DNA of 64,000 nucleotides from Amycolatopsis camponoti. GTDB taxonomy: Bacteria > Actinomycetota > Actinomycetes > Mycobacteriales > Pseudonocardiaceae. The notes under the pieces are model-generated. The model was not told the DNA's origin. It saw only the letters and a list, made by a program, of their open reading frames with translations, and made no database searches. This document shows, one piece after another, positions 19,739 through 28,240 of this stretch (position 1 is the first letter of the stretch; every line of letters starts with the position of its first letter). A program made the translations under genes and the position numbers. The stretch is from the NCBI RefSeq assembly GCF_902497555.1, contig NZ_CABVGP010000002.1, forward strand, positions 1,872,501 to 1,936,500. Direction: 5' to 3'.

Positions 19739-20581
19739 ATGGCCAACCCGTTCGTGAAGTTCTGGAAGTACATGATGGCGGCGTTCTCGTCGAAGATCGA
19801 CGAACACGCCGACCCGAAGGTACAGATCCAGCAGGCCATCGAGGAGGCGCAGCGCAACCACCAGGCGCTGACGCAGCAGGCCGCCTCCGTGATCGGCAAC
19901 CAGCGGCAGCTGGAGATGAAGCTCAACCGGCAGCTCGGCGACGTCGAGAAGCTGCAGGCTTCCACCCGCCAGGCCCTCGTCCTCGCGGACGAGGCCCGCT
20001 CGAAGGGTGACGAGCAGAAGGCCGTCGAGTTCGAGAACGCCGCGGAGAGCTTCGCGACGCAGCTCGTCACGGCCGAGCAGAACATCGAGGACCTGAAGAC
20101 GCTGCACGACCAGTCGCTGCAGGCGGCGGCCCAGGCCAAGAAGGCCGTGGAGCGCAACTCGCAGATGCTGCAGCAGAAGCTGGCCGAGCGCACGAAGCTG
20201 CTCTCGCAGCTGGAGCAGGCGAAGATGCAGGAGCAGGTCTCCGCTTCGCTGAACCAGATGAGCCAGCTGGCCGCGCCGGGCAACACGCCGTCGCTGGAAG
20301 AGGTCCGCGACAAGATCGAGAAGCGCTACACCACGGCTCTCGGCTCCGCGGAGCTGGCGCAGAACTCGGTCCAGGGGCGCATGATGGAGGTCCAGGCCTC
20401 CACCACGCAGCTGGCCGGTCACTCGCGGCTCGAGCAGATCCGCTCGTCGATGCGCGGTGACTCGGTCGCCCAGGTGACCGACGGTGGCGCGGCTCAGAAG
20501 CCGGCGAGCAGCAGCTCGGCCGACATCCAGCGCGAGATCCAGGCGCGCGTGCAGGCCGAGCAGGGCAAGAACCCGGCCTGA
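19739..20581 (+). CDS. pspA: Phage shock protein A (PspA/IM30, ESCRT-III-like)
   Basis: 280 aa, almost entirely helical coiled coil. [42 protein letters not shown] is the PspA N-terminal amphipathic helix and first hairpin; Q/E/K-rich heptads run to ~residue 235, then a polar Ser/Gln tail. It binds and protects stressed membranes. The ATG has GGAGGAG just upstream; an upstream in-frame ATG at 19622 would overlap the promoter and is rejected. Orthologue of Rv2744c, followed 29 nt later by pspM. Confidence 0.93.
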   Translation: MANPFVKFWKYMMAAFSSKIDEHADPKVQIQQAIEEAQRNHQALTQQAASVIGNQRQLEMKLNRQLGDVEKLQASTRQALVLADEARSKGDEQKAVEFENAAESFATQLVTAEQNIEDLKTLHDQSLQAAAQAKKAVERNSQMLQQKLAERTKLLSQLEQAKMQEQVSASLNQMSQLAAPGNTPSLEEVRDKIEKRYTTALGSAELAQNSVQGRMMEVQASTTQLAGHSRLEQIRSSMRGDSVAQVTDGGAAQKPASSSSADIQREIQARVQAEQGKNPA

Positions 20582-20610
20582 CGCGGGCCGTCGAGTTCGG
20601 AGGGGCGAGC

Positions 20611-21606
20611 ATGGGGCAGCAGGGCAGGCGACGCGACTTCGGCGAGTTCAGCGCGAAGCTGGAGAAGCACATCGAGAAGCTGCCCGACTACGCCGTGCGC
20701 GCCCAGGAAAAGCTCCAAAAGGTGCAGAAGTACTTCCCGCCGGCCGACCAGGCCGGCGGGAAGGCCGCACCGCCCCAGCGTGCCCGGCCCAACCCGCTGC
20801 AGCGGCCGCCGGTGCGGCGGCCCGACATGTCGGCGACCTTCTCGTCGGTGGCGAACCAGGTCCCGGCCTTCGCCGAGGCCCGGGCCAAGTGGGACCGCTG
20901 GAACCACCCGGCCGCGAAGCACGAACGCCGCAAGCGCCGGACGTCGCGCGCGATGACGCTGTGGATCCTGCTGACGATCCTGTGCGGTGTCCTCGCCGTG
21001 TCCGCCGGGCTCGGCTGGATGAGCGCGACCGGTGCCCCGATGATGCCGCAGGCGATCATGGCGTTCGCCGGCGCCGTCGTGTTCGGCACGTTCGGCGTCC
21101 GAAGCGGACTCAAGCTGCGGGAACTGAAGCGCACCCCGCTCCCGGCCGCGCCGGCCGGCCCGCCGCCGCTGCCGCCCGCGGGGTCCGCCGCGCGTGAGCC
21201 GATGGAACGGCTGGCGGAGTGCGAGGCTTCTTTGGGTGAGCTGCTGCGTCAACTTTCCGTGCCGTCGTCGGTGGGCACGGCACCGGTGTCCGAGGTGTCC
21301 GTCGCGGACGCCGGGCAGACCGCGACCGAAGCCGCCGCCGCCCTGCGCGGCCTGGCGGCCCGCATCCAGGCGATCGAGCGCGGCCGCAACTCCGCCCCGG
21401 CCCGCGAGCAGGCGGCCCTGGACGCGGCGGTCGGCAAGCTCCGCGAACAGCTCGACGACGGCCTCGAGGGTTTCCGCGGCCTGGTCGCCGCGGCCGGCCA
21501 CACGGTCGCCGCGTCGAGCGACGGCCTCGTCACGTCCAAGCAGGCCCTCACCGACGCCACCGACCGCCTGGCCGGCCTGGCCATGGCCCTGCGCGAACTC
21601 TCCTGA
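20611..21606 (+). CDS. pspM: Phage shock envelope stress protein PspM
   Basis: 331 aa. A cytoplasmic N-terminus (~110 residues) is followed by two membrane helices (around residues 112-134 and 143-163) and a long C-terminal region rich in Ala and predicted coiled coil. Sequence context (KLEKHIEKLPDYAVRAQEKLQKVQKYFPPAD) and position after pspA match Rv2743c, the actinobacterial PspM that recruits PspA to the membrane. No PspN homologue follows. A 21-bp repeat array begins 12 nt after the stop. Confidence 0.85.
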   Translation: MGQQGRRRDFGEFSAKLEKHIEKLPDYAVRAQEKLQKVQKYFPPADQAGGKAAPPQRARPNPLQRPPVRRPDMSATFSSVANQVPAFAEARAKWDRWNHPAAKHERRKRRTSRAMTLWILLTILCGVLAVSAGLGWMSATGAPMMPQAIMAFAGAVVFGTFGVRSGLKLRELKRTPLPAAPAGPPPLPPAGSAAREPMERLAECEASLGELLRQLSVPSSVGTAPVSEVSVADAGQTATEAAAALRGLAARIQAIERGRNSAPAREQAALDAAVGKLREQLDDGLEGFRGLVAAAGHTVAASSDGLVTSKQALTDATDRLAGLAMALRELS

Positions 21607-21617
21607 CCCCCGCCCCG

Positions 21618-21766
21618 GCGTGATCCCGGGGCCGACACGCGTGATTGCGGAGTCGACACGCGTGATCGAAGGGTCGACACGGCAAGACGGGCACAGCCGC
21701 GGCGTGTCGACCCCCTGATCACGCGTGTCGACCGCCCAATCACGCGTGTCGACCCCCTGATCACGC
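21618..21766. repeat. 21-bp inverted-tandem array, locus A
   Basis: Three 21-bp units in plus orientation start at 21618, 21639 and 21660; after a 23-nt spacer (21681-21703) three units in the opposite orientation start at 21704, 21725 and 21746. Each unit is three heptamers: GCGTGAT, then NNNNGGG (G-rich), then TCGACAC. The halves can pair into a ~63-bp imperfect hairpin. It is adjacent to the pspM stop. The rest of the 467-nt gap to 22074 shows a small palindrome (21792-21804) and the RBS of the next gene. Confidence 0.9.
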
Positions 21767-21791
21767 GGATTCCGCCTTCGCTGGGCCGTTG

Positions 21792-21804
21792 GAGTTTCAA
21801 ACTC
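21792..21804. repeat. Small palindrome GAGTTTCAAACTC with flanking direct repeat
   Basis: Six-bp arms around one base; GGCCGTT followed by GAGT occurs on both sides (21785 and 21805). Possible protein site; no further evidence. Confidence 0.4.
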
Positions 21805-22073
21805 GGCCGTTCGAGTGCCGCATCCGGCGGAATCGGGACTTCGTCACCCGGCGTGCGTGATCGTGCGTTTCACCCCGGCGTCGCCCCCTGTTCACCTGTG
21901 GGTGCCGAAACCCGCGCGTAATCGGAAACACCTGCCTACGGAAACGTCGACCGCCTAACGTTTCTGTCATGCATGCAGAGGTGTCACTCGCCGGGAGGCC
22001 CGCCGTGCTTTGAGGATCGCCGGTGCCGACCGTACACAGTGGACTTTCTCGACCGCCGAGGAAAGGACGCCCC

Positions 22074-23519
22074 GTGAACACGCTCCCGCCGGACTCCGAT
22101 CCCGCACCGCCGACCCCGCCCACCGCCTCCCAGCGCGTCATCGCGGCCTTCGAGCGCCTCACCGAAGCCAACCGTCCCGAGCTCTGGTCCACCCTCCGCG
22201 CCGTCGAAGACGTCCTCGTCGACGCCAAGGCCGTCGAAGAACGCGTCCAGGCGGGGGAGGACCTGCCGCTGGCGGGCACCGTCTTCGCCGTGCCGGAGCT
22301 GATCGACGTCGCCGGGCAGCCGTCCGGCCGCTCGGTCCCCGAAACCAGCGCCACGATCGTCGCGCGGCTGACCGCGGCCGGCGCCGTCGTGCTCGGCAAG
22401 ACGGGCGCGGCCACCGTGGCTTCGGCCTGGGACCGCACCAAGACCGGCGGCCGCGGCGCGGCGGTCGCCGTCGCGCTGGGCATCGTCGACCTGGCGTTGA
22501 GCACCGCGGGGCCCGTCCCGGCGGCCCTGAACGCCGTCGTCGCGCTGAAGCCGACCCGCGGCCTGCTGCCGATGACCGGTGTCCGCTCCTCCGAGGCCGT
22601 CTCGGTGTACGCGACCGGCCTGGTCGCCGGCCGCCGCGCGCTCGCCCTGATGACCGGACCGGACGGCATCTCCGCGGCCCGCACCTGGCCCGCCGACGTC
22701 CGCCTCGGCGCCGGCGAGCACCCCCGCGTCGCCTACGCCCGCGGCCTGCCCCTGGGCCCCGCCGCGGCCCTCGCGTTCGAGAACACCGTGAAGCTGCTGA
22801 CCGCGGCGGGCGTCGTCCTCGAACCCGTCACCGTCTCGGGAGGGGTGCCGGACGGCTTCGACGCGCTCCTGCTGCCCACCGTGCCGGACCACCCGGAGCT
22901 CGCCGAGGCGCTGGCCGACCCGGCCGCCGTCCACCACCGCCTGGCCGGCTGCACCGCCTTCGCGAACCTGCTCGACGTCGCGGCGGTCACCGTCCCGGTG
23001 CTGCCGGGCGACAAGCGGCCGTTCGGCGTCACGTTCCTGACGCGGGCGTTCGAGGACCAGATCGGCTTGGACCTCGCGACGGTCTGCACGGACGAGCCCA
23101 TGACGCCTTACCCGGAGCCGGGCGAGGACGTCGTCGTGTTCGGCGCGCACCTGCGCGGCCAGCCGCTCAACGCCCGGCTCACCGAGCTCGGCGCCCGGTT
23201 CACCCGGCCGGTTCGGACCACCGAGAGCTACCGGATGGTGTTGCTGGACACCGAACCGCCGCAGCCGGGTGTGCTCGACCACGCCGAGGGCAGCAGCCTC
23301 GACGGCGAAAGCTGGCGGCTGTCCCCGGCCGCGTTCGAGCGGTTCGTCACGACGTTGAAGGAGCCGTTCGTGCTCGGCCGCGTCGAGCTCGACGACGGCT
23401 CCCGGCCCTTGGCGGTCCGCTGCGCCGAGACGGCGGACGGGACCGGTCTGGACCGCTACGAATCCTGGCGCGGCTACGTCCGGTTCACCTCTACCGCCGG
23501 GCTGCGAGCCCCCGGCTGA
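22074..23519 (+). CDS. Allophanate hydrolase-like protein with degenerate amidase domain (probable pseudoenzyme)
   Basis: 481 aa, GTG start after GAGGAAAGG. Residues ~1-330 align with the amidase-signature domain of allophanate hydrolase ([39 protein letters not shown]), and residues ~345-475 with the AtzF C-terminal domain ([26 protein letters not shown]). The catalytic residues are gone. AVKDxxD has become AVPELID (Lys lost). The GGSSSGSA block reads GGRGAAVA (cis-Ser lost). The TAGSGRVPA block reads STAGPVPA (nucleophile Ser lost). Family allophanate hydrolases split urea-derived allophanate, but this protein probably cannot. No urea carboxylase gene is nearby. Overlaps pyrD (convergent) by 29 nt. 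Confidence 0.8.
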   Translation: MNTLPPDSDPAPPTPPTASQRVIAAFERLTEANRPELWSTLRAVEDVLVDAKAVEERVQAGEDLPLAGTVFAVPELIDVAGQPSGRSVPETSATIVARLTAAGAVVLGKTGAATVASAWDRTKTGGRGAAVAVALGIVDLALSTAGPVPAALNAVVALKPTRGLLPMTGVRSSEAVSVYATGLVAGRRALALMTGPDGISAARTWPADVRLGAGEHPRVAYARGLPLGPAAALAFENTVKLLTAAGVVLEPVTVSGGVPDGFDALLLPTVPDHPELAEALADPAAVHHRLAGCTAFANLLDVAAVTVPVLPGDKRPFGVTFLTRAFEDQIGLDLATVCTDEPMTPYPEPGEDVVVFGAHLRGQPLNARLTELGARFTRPVRTTESYRMVLLDTEPPQPGVLDHAEGSSLDGESWRLSPAAFERFVTTLKEPFVLGRVELDDGSRPLAVRCAETADGTGLDRYESWRGYVRFTSTAGLRAPG

Positions 23520-24528
23520 CCCGGCGCACCAGGCCCGGCCCGTGCAGCGCGAACCCGCTGTAGAGCTGCACGAGCGACGCCCCCGCGTCCACCAGGCGGA
23601 CGGCGTCGTCCGGGCCCATGATCCCGCCGACGCCGATGATCGGCAGGTTCCCGCCGGTGTGGTCGTGCACGAAGCGCACGACCTCGGCCGCGCGGGCGGT
23701 CAGCGGCCGGCCGGACAGTCCTCCCGCCTGTCCGGCCAGGCTGCTCTCCGCGGGCGAGATGCCGTCGCGGGCGAGCGTCGTGTTCGTGGCGATGATCCCG
23801 GCGACGTCGTGCTCGAGCGCGACCTCGAGGAGCTCGGCCAGGGCGTCGTCGGTCAGGTCCGGCGCGACCTTCACCAGGACCGGGGTCGGCGTGCCCGGGC
23901 CGGCGAGCTCCGCGGACGTCGTGCGCAGCTCGCCGAGCAGCTCCCCGAGCGCGGCGCGGTCCTGCAGCTGCCGCAGCCCCGGGGTGTTCGGTGAGCTGAC
24001 GTTGACGGCGAAGTAGTCGGCGTAGGGGTGCAGCGCGCGCAGGGAGAAGCGGTAGTCCTCGACGGCGTCTTCGAGGGGCGTGACCTTCGACTTGCCGATG
24101 CTGATCCCGAGCGGCACGGCGGGTTTCCCGTCGCGGGCGAGCTTGGCCGCAAGCGCTTCCGCGCCGTCGTTGTTGAAGCCCATCCGGTTGATCACCGCGT
24201 CGCTGGCGGGGAGGCTGAACAGCCGCGGCTTCGGGTTGCCCGGCTGGGCCAGCCGCGTCACCGTGCCGACCTCGACGAAACCGAAGCCCAGCGCGGCCCA
24301 CGCGGGCAGCGCGCGGCCGTTCTTGTCCATCCCGGCGGCGAGGCCGACGCGGTTGGGGAACCGCAGGCCCAGCACGGTCACCGGGTCGTCGACCCGCAGG
24401 GCGCCGCCGAGCGCGGGTGCGGCCTTGCCGAGCCGGGCGAGGACGCGGACCGTGCGCTCGTGCACCAGCTCGGGGTCGTGGTAGGACAGCCGGTACAGCG
24501 CCGGGCGGACGATCTTGTCGAAGAACAC
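23491..24528 (-). CDS. pyrD: Dihydroorotate dehydrogenase (quinone), class 2
   Basis: 345 aa. The N-terminal amphipathic membrane-binding segment ([27 protein letters not shown]) marks class 2 enzymes that pass electrons to menaquinone. FMN and orotate sites appear as [40 protein letters not shown] (with the catalytic Ser), VKVAPDLTD and GVGGI. It oxidises dihydroorotate in pyrimidine synthesis. GTG start. The last 29 nt overlap the convergent allophanate hydrolase-like gene. Confidence 0.95.
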   Translation of the reverse strand: MFFDKIVRPALYRLSYHDPELVHERTVRVLARLGKAAPALGGALRVDDPVTVLGLRFPNRVGLAAGMDKNGRALPAWAALGFGFVEVGTVTRLAQPGNPKPRLFSLPASDAVINRMGFNNDGAEALAAKLARDGKPAVPLGISIGKSKVTPLEDAVEDYRFSLRALHPYADYFAVNVSSPNTPGLRQLQDRAALGELLGELRTTSAELAGPGTPTPVLVKVAPDLTDDALAELLEVALEHDVAGIIATNTTLARDGISPAESSLAGQAGGLSGRPLTARAAEVVRFVHDHTGGNLPIIGVGGIMGPDDAVRLVDAGASLVQLYSGFALHGPGLVRRVSRGLAARR

Positions 24529-24593
24529 GTCCCCATGCTGCCAAATCGCGTGAACCGCGCGACCGGAGCGTCACGTCCGCGTGAAGCGGGCCA

Positions 24594-25166
24594 CTACTCG
24601 CCGGCGGCCTGGAGGTCCTTCCACTCGTCTTCGAGCATCGCGTAGACCAGCTCGTCGGTCCACTCGCCCTTGACGATCTCGTTCTCCCTCAGGTGCGCTT
24701 CCCGCCGCATCCCGAGCCGCTCCATCAGGGCGGCGGACGCGCCGTTGCGGCCGTCGCACCGGCCGATGATGCGGTGCAGCCCCAGGTCCTCGAAGCCCAG
24801 CCGCAGCAGTTCCGTGGTCGCTTCAGCGGCCAGGCCCTTGCCGTGGTGGTCCGGGTGGAAGACGAAGCCGATCTCGCCCTGCCGGTGCTCGCTGCTGAGC
24901 CACTCCAGGTTCAGGTCGCCGATCAGCTGGCCGGTCGCGGCCAGCTCGACCGCCACGGCCAGGAACTGCCCTTCCTTGGTCAACGTCGAGCTGTGCACCC
25001 GTTTCGCGAGCGCCGCGGCCGATTCGGCGCGGCTGCGCGGGCCCCAGTAGAGGTAGCGGGCGACGTCGGCGCGGGACTGGAAGGAGTTCAGCGCGTCGAG
25101 GTCGTCGGGCGTGAACGGGCGCAGGAGCAGCCGAGCCGTGGTGACCGGGTAGTCGGGCCTGAGCAT
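24594..25166 (-). CDS. GNAT family N-acetyltransferase (RimJ/RimL-like)
   Basis: 190 aa. TTARLLLRPFTPDDLDALNSFQSRADVARYLYWGPRS is typical of the RimJ-like Acetyltransf_3 group. The acetyl-CoA loop is H-H-G-K-G-L-A-A-E-A, with GRCDGRNGASAALMERLGMRREAHLRENEIVKGEW at the C-terminus. The acceptor is unknown. TAGCCT lies 6 nt before the ATG, a leaderless-like arrangement. Stands alone upstream of pyrD with 65 nt between. Confidence 0.85.
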   Translation of the reverse strand: MLRPDYPVTTARLLLRPFTPDDLDALNSFQSRADVARYLYWGPRSRAESAAALAKRVHSSTLTKEGQFLAVAVELAATGQLIGDLNLEWLSSEHRQGEIGFVFHPDHHGKGLAAEATTELLRLGFEDLGLHRIIGRCDGRNGASAALMERLGMRREAHLRENEIVKGEWTDELVYAMLEDEWKDLQAAGE

Positions 25167-25302
25167 GCTTCCAGGCTAGCGACCTTCAGCCGTCCGGGGG
25201 ACAGAACGGCGTAGTGCGTTCGTCGAATCCTGGCGTCGGATCGCCGGACGGTCGTCCCGGGTCGCCGGGTGGCGTGACCTGCACAAATGAGCGCATTAAG
25301 GA

Positions 25303-25407
25303 ACCCCCGGGGTGTCTCTCGAACGTCGTGAAACGCTCGAGCCCGAGCCGGACTGGTGCTCGGAAACCCCGGGGGTACGGTGACTGCCTGGTATTCGCTA
25401 TCAGGCA
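25303..25407. other. Structured intergenic stretch: nested inverted repeats
   Basis: ACCCCCGGGGT (25303-25313) is the reverse complement of ACCCCGGGGGT (25366-25376), flanking a 52-nt interior. TGCCTG (25385-25390) pairs with CAGGCA (25402-25407). Together with CACGTGGAG near 25410 and CTCCACGTG near 25463 this suggests a folded RNA or a multi-site regulatory region in the 471-nt gap between the GNAT and nei genes. No known RNA family was recognised. Confidence 0.4.
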
Positions 25408-25423
25408 TCACGTGGAGCAGGCG

Positions 25424-25441
25424 ATGAGCCGAAGGTGGCTC
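25424..25441 (-). terminator. Short hairpin at the end of the 29-codon frame
   Basis: TGAGCC (25424-25429) pairs with GGCTCA (25436-25441) over a 6-nt loop. On the minus strand the stem begins within the stop codon of the small frame. Confidence 0.4.
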
Positions 25442-25529
25442 AGCTGTAACGCTGCTCAAAGTCCTCCACGTGCCATCCGCTAGCGGACAGCCACCTCACA
25501 AGTCCTGTTGGAATACAACTTAGGACCAC
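25440..25529 (-). CDS. Candidate 29-aa small protein downstream of nei
   Basis: On the minus strand a GTG sits directly behind GAGAGGAG and opens a 29-codon frame: MVLSCIPTGLVRWLS, then ASGWHVEDFEQRYS. It has a natural-looking composition (aromatic, amphipathic) rather than the Arg/Pro/Ala bias of antisense frames here. A second possibility from the same RBS is a 12-codon peptide starting at TTG (25517) in another frame. A hairpin starts at the stop codon. No family recognised; codon conservation in relatives would decide. Confidence 0.35.
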   Translation of the reverse strand: MVLSCIPTGLVRWLSASGWHVEDFEQRYS

Positions 25530-25637
25530 CTCCTCTCTTGTGTACTGCCACGCTAGGCGAACTTCCCGGTGTCCGGCAACGTGATTTTCGAGATCCCGGT
25601 CCGGTCCGGCGGCCTTTCGCCCAGCGCGAACAGCGGC

Positions 25638-26447
25638 TCAGCTCGCGGGGGAAGGGCCGTGCTGGTCCTTCGGGCAGAACCACGTCGGCCGCCGCTGGAC
25701 GTCGTACCCCTGCGTGCGGACCAGGAGCTTGCCGCCGCAGCGGAAGCAGCCCTGACGGGTGCGCTCGTAGACCCAGTTCTTGCGGTTGCGATCGAGGTGG
25801 CCGGTGGTGCTCTGGTCGAAGCGCCCGGCGGTCGCGTTGACCAGCAACAGCTTGCGGGCGAGCGCGACCGTGGCCCGAGCGTCCACTTCGGACACCGGCG
25901 TCCACGGGGTCACGCCGAGGAGGAAGGCGATCTCGCACTTGTAGAGGTTCCCGACGCCCGCCATCACCCGCTGGTCCAGCAGGGCCAGCCCGAGCTCGCG
26001 CTCGGGTTTCGCGGTCAGGTTCGCGACCGCGCGATCGGCGTGCTCGTCCGTCCACTGTGGATCCAGCAGGTCCGGGCCGAGGTGCGCGACGAGGTCGTGT
26101 TCCTTCGGCGTGGCCACGAGCTTGAGGTCGTGGACGCGGAAGCCGATCACCTGGACGTCGGCCGCGGTCAGCACCACGCGGGCGTGGTGGCCGGGCCGGC
26201 GCCACTTCGCGCCCGCCGGGTAGACGTCCCACATGCCGTCCATCATCAGGTGCGAATGCAGGGTGAGGTCACCGGAGAAGCGGGTGAACAGGTGCTTGCC
26301 GACCGTCCCGACGCCGAGCACCTCACGCCCGGACAGGTCCACAGTGGCCAGTTGTGGCACCCGGAACTGGCCGCGCAGCAACGTCTTCCCGGTCAGCGCC
26401 TCGCGGACCCGCTTTCCGACGAGGTAGACGGTGTCACCTTCGGGCAC
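25638..26447 (-). CDS. nei: Fpg/Nei family DNA glycosylase (endonuclease VIII-like, Nei2)
   Basis: 269 aa. MPEGDTVY supplies the catalytic N-terminal Pro and Glu. The DNA-binding helix-two-turn-helix contains LLDQRVMAGVGNLYKCEIAF. The C-terminal zinc finger begins GCFRCGGKL and ends TWFCPKDQ, so the usual fourth Cys is Asp. It excises oxidised bases and nicks the strand in base excision repair. GTG start lies 3 nt after the parA stop, so parA-nei form an operon. Confidence 0.9.
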   Translation of the reverse strand: MPEGDTVYLVGKRVREALTGKTLLRGQFRVPQLATVDLSGREVLGVGTVGKHLFTRFSGDLTLHSHLMMDGMWDVYPAGAKWRRPGHHARVVLTAADVQVIGFRVHDLKLVATPKEHDLVAHLGPDLLDPQWTDEHADRAVANLTAKPERELGLALLDQRVMAGVGNLYKCEIAFLLGVTPWTPVSEVDARATVALARKLLLVNATAGRFDQSTTGHLDRNRKNWVYERTRQGCFRCGGKLLVRTQGYDVQRRPTWFCPKDQHGPSPAS

Positions 26448-26450
26448 GGC

Positions 26451-27344
26451 TCACCCCGTGGTTTCGGATACCTCGGCGGGAGCCTCCGGGGTCTCCGGCG
26501 CCGGGCCTTCGGGCCAGTCCGGGCCCTCGGGCTCTTCGCCGGCGATGCGGTGGCGACCCGCCCGGTTGGAGCGGAGGATCTTGGCCAGCACCATGTTGAA
26601 CGTCAGCGCGATCTCCTGCGCGCCGGGCGAGTGCCACTCGTGGATCGGGCTGCACGCGCCCTGGGCCTGCTGCACCGCCAGCCGGTCGGTGATCGCCGTC
26701 GGCATCACCAGCGAGCCGAAGTTCTCGCGCAGCTCGGCGATCCGGAACTGGTGCTCGTAGGACCGCACGCGCAGCTTGTTCACCAGGACGCCGATCGCGC
26801 GCAGGTCCGGGTTGAGCTCCTTGCGGATCTTCTCGATCGCTTCCAGGGCCCGGTGCGCGCCGGCGACCGCGTAGATCGTCGGCTCGGTGACGATCAGCGC
26901 GCTGTCCGCGCCGACCAGCGCCGACTTCGTCAGCCGGCCCAGCGACGGCGGGCAGTCGAGGATCACGAGCTCGTACGGCGTTTCCCGCAGCGGCGTGCGG
27001 TGCAGCTCGTCCAGCGCGCGGGAGAAGTTGGCCAGGCGCTCGCTGTCGGCGTCGGGATCGTTGAGCATTTCCAGCTCTTCGGTGCCGACGAGGACGTCGA
27101 CGTCCTCGCTCCAGACGCTCGGCGCGATGGCGCGTTCCAGCATCTCGCGCGTCGGTGTCTCGAGCACGTCGGCGAGGGTCGCGTCGGTGTACGGCGGGTC
27201 GAGCGAGGTCGTGGCGTTGCCCTGCGGGTCGAGGTCCACCACCAGCGTCCGCGTGCCCCTACGCAGGGCGGCGGACGCGATACCGAGAGCGACCGTCGTC
27301 TTGCCGACGCCTCCCTTGAGGCTGAGTACGGCGACCGTGTGCAC
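26451..27344 (-). CDS. ParA/Soj-family ATPase
   Basis: 297 aa. The deviant Walker A LKGGVGKTT is at residues 9-17, switch I DLDPQGNATTSL at ~38-49 and Walker B LVILDCPPSLG in the middle. A Pro/Glu-rich tail of ~30 residues ends the protein. No parB or parS-like site is nearby, so it is more likely an orphan ParA-like positioning or regulatory ATPase than the chromosome-segregation ParA. GTG start with TAGGCT 7 nt upstream. Co-transcribed with nei. Confidence 0.85.
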   Translation of the reverse strand: MHTVAVLSLKGGVGKTTVALGIASAALRRGTRTLVVDLDPQGNATTSLDPPYTDATLADVLETPTREMLERAIAPSVWSEDVDVLVGTEELEMLNDPDADSERLANFSRALDELHRTPLRETPYELVILDCPPSLGRLTKSALVGADSALIVTEPTIYAVAGAHRALEAIEKIRKELNPDLRAIGVLVNKLRVRSYEHQFRIAELRENFGSLVMPTAITDRLAVQQAQGACSPIHEWHSPGAQEIALTFNMVLAKILRSNRAGRHRIAGEEPEGPDWPEGPAPETPEAPAEVSETTG

Positions 27345-27351
27345 GAAGACC

Positions 27352-27357
27352 AGCCTA
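27352..27357 (-). promoter_or_regulatory. Leaderless-type -10 element of the parA-nei operon
   Basis: Minus-strand TAGGCT, 7 nt, then GTG at 27344. Confidence 0.5.
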
Positions 27358-27437
27358 CGGGTGCGCGCGAGGGCCGCCGCCGGGCAAGGGGCGTTCACTC
27401 GAAGGGAGGAGCCGGGGAGGGGGACCGGGGCGGGCAT

Positions 27438-27443
27438 TACCCT
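27438..27443 (+). promoter_or_regulatory. Leaderless-type -10 element of the methyltransferase gene
   Basis: TACCCT, 7 nt (GTGCGGC), then ATG at 27451. Confidence 0.5.
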
Positions 27444-27450
27444 GTGCGGC

Positions 27451-28176
27451 ATGAAGACGGACACCGTGGCCGCCCGGGGTTCGGGCGCCGTTCGCCGAGT
27501 GCTCGAGGCCGAGCTGAAGGCCGCCCGCGCCCGGGGCGCCGAGCACCCCCTCGTCGTCGACGTGGGCGGCGGCAGCGGGGGCTGGGCGGTGCCGTTCGCG
27601 GCCGCGGGCTGCCGGGTGACCGTCGTCGAGCCGAGCCCGAACGCGCTGGCCACGCTGCAGCGCCGGGCCGAGGAAGAGGGCGTCTCCGAGCTGATCACGG
27701 TCGTCGCGGACGACTCGGACGCGCTGGGGCGGTACGTCGAGGCCGGCTCGGCCGACCTGGTGCTGGCGCACGGGCTGCTGGAGATCGTCGACGACCCGGC
27801 CGCGGTGCTCACCGCGCTGGCCACGGCGGTCGCGCCCGGTGGAGCGGTGTCGGTGCTGGTGGCCAACCGGCACGCGGCGGTGCTGAACCGCGCGCTCTCG
27901 GGCCGGGTGGGGGAGGCCCAGCGGCTGCTCGAGAGCGCGGACGGTATCGCCCCGGGCGACACGGTGCTGCGGCGGTACTCCGCTTCCGGGCTGCGGGCCG
28001 ACCTGGAGGCCGCGGGCTTGGACGTGACGCTGCTGCAGGGCGACCGGGTGATCTCGGACCTGGTCGGCGGCGACGTTCGCGAGGACGAGCTGGCGGAGTT
28101 CGAGCGGGTGGCGGCGGGGTCGCCGGCACTGCGGGACATCGCCGGCCGGCTGCACGCGGTCGCCCGGCTTTCGTAG
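27451..28176 (+). CDS. Class I SAM-dependent methyltransferase
   Basis: 241 aa Rossmann-fold methyltransferase. Motif I VVDVGGGSGGWAVPFA, motif II VTVVEPSPNALATL, and the post-I acidic/hydrophobic VVADDSDALG and ADLVLAHGLLEIVDD are all visible. The C-terminal third carries substrate specificity and is not recognisable; small molecule, lipid or tRNA are all possible. Divergent from parA; dinB follows on the same strand 64 nt later with its own promoter. Confidence 0.8.
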   Translation: MKTDTVAARGSGAVRRVLEAELKAARARGAEHPLVVDVGGGSGGWAVPFAAAGCRVTVVEPSPNALATLQRRAEEEGVSELITVVADDSDALGRYVEAGSADLVLAHGLLEIVDDPAAVLTALATAVAPGGAVSVLVANRHAAVLNRALSGRVGEAQRLLESADGIAPGDTVLRRYSASGLRADLEAAGLDVTLLQGDRVISDLVGGDVREDELAEFERVAAGSPALRDIAGRLHAVARLS

Positions 28177-28227
28177 CGGATTTCCGCCGTGGTGCCGGCG
28201 GTCGCCGAAACTGTCGGTGGTGGCCGG

Positions 28228-28233
28228 TAGCGT
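28228..28233 (+). promoter_or_regulatory. Leaderless-type -10 element of dinB
   Basis: TAGCGT, 7 nt, then GTG at 28241; this selects the start among GTG 28217, GTG 28241 and ATG 28271. Confidence 0.5.
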
Positions 28234-28240
28234 CCCGGGC

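Noticed and set aside
21618..21766. CRISPR-like array
   Set aside because: Units are only 21 bp, contiguous without unique spacers, and reverse orientation halfway; no cas genes are present.
25214..25483. 89-codon plus-strand frame between the GNAT and nei genes
   Set aside because: No RBS; it runs through the inverted repeats and is antisense to the better 29-codon candidate.
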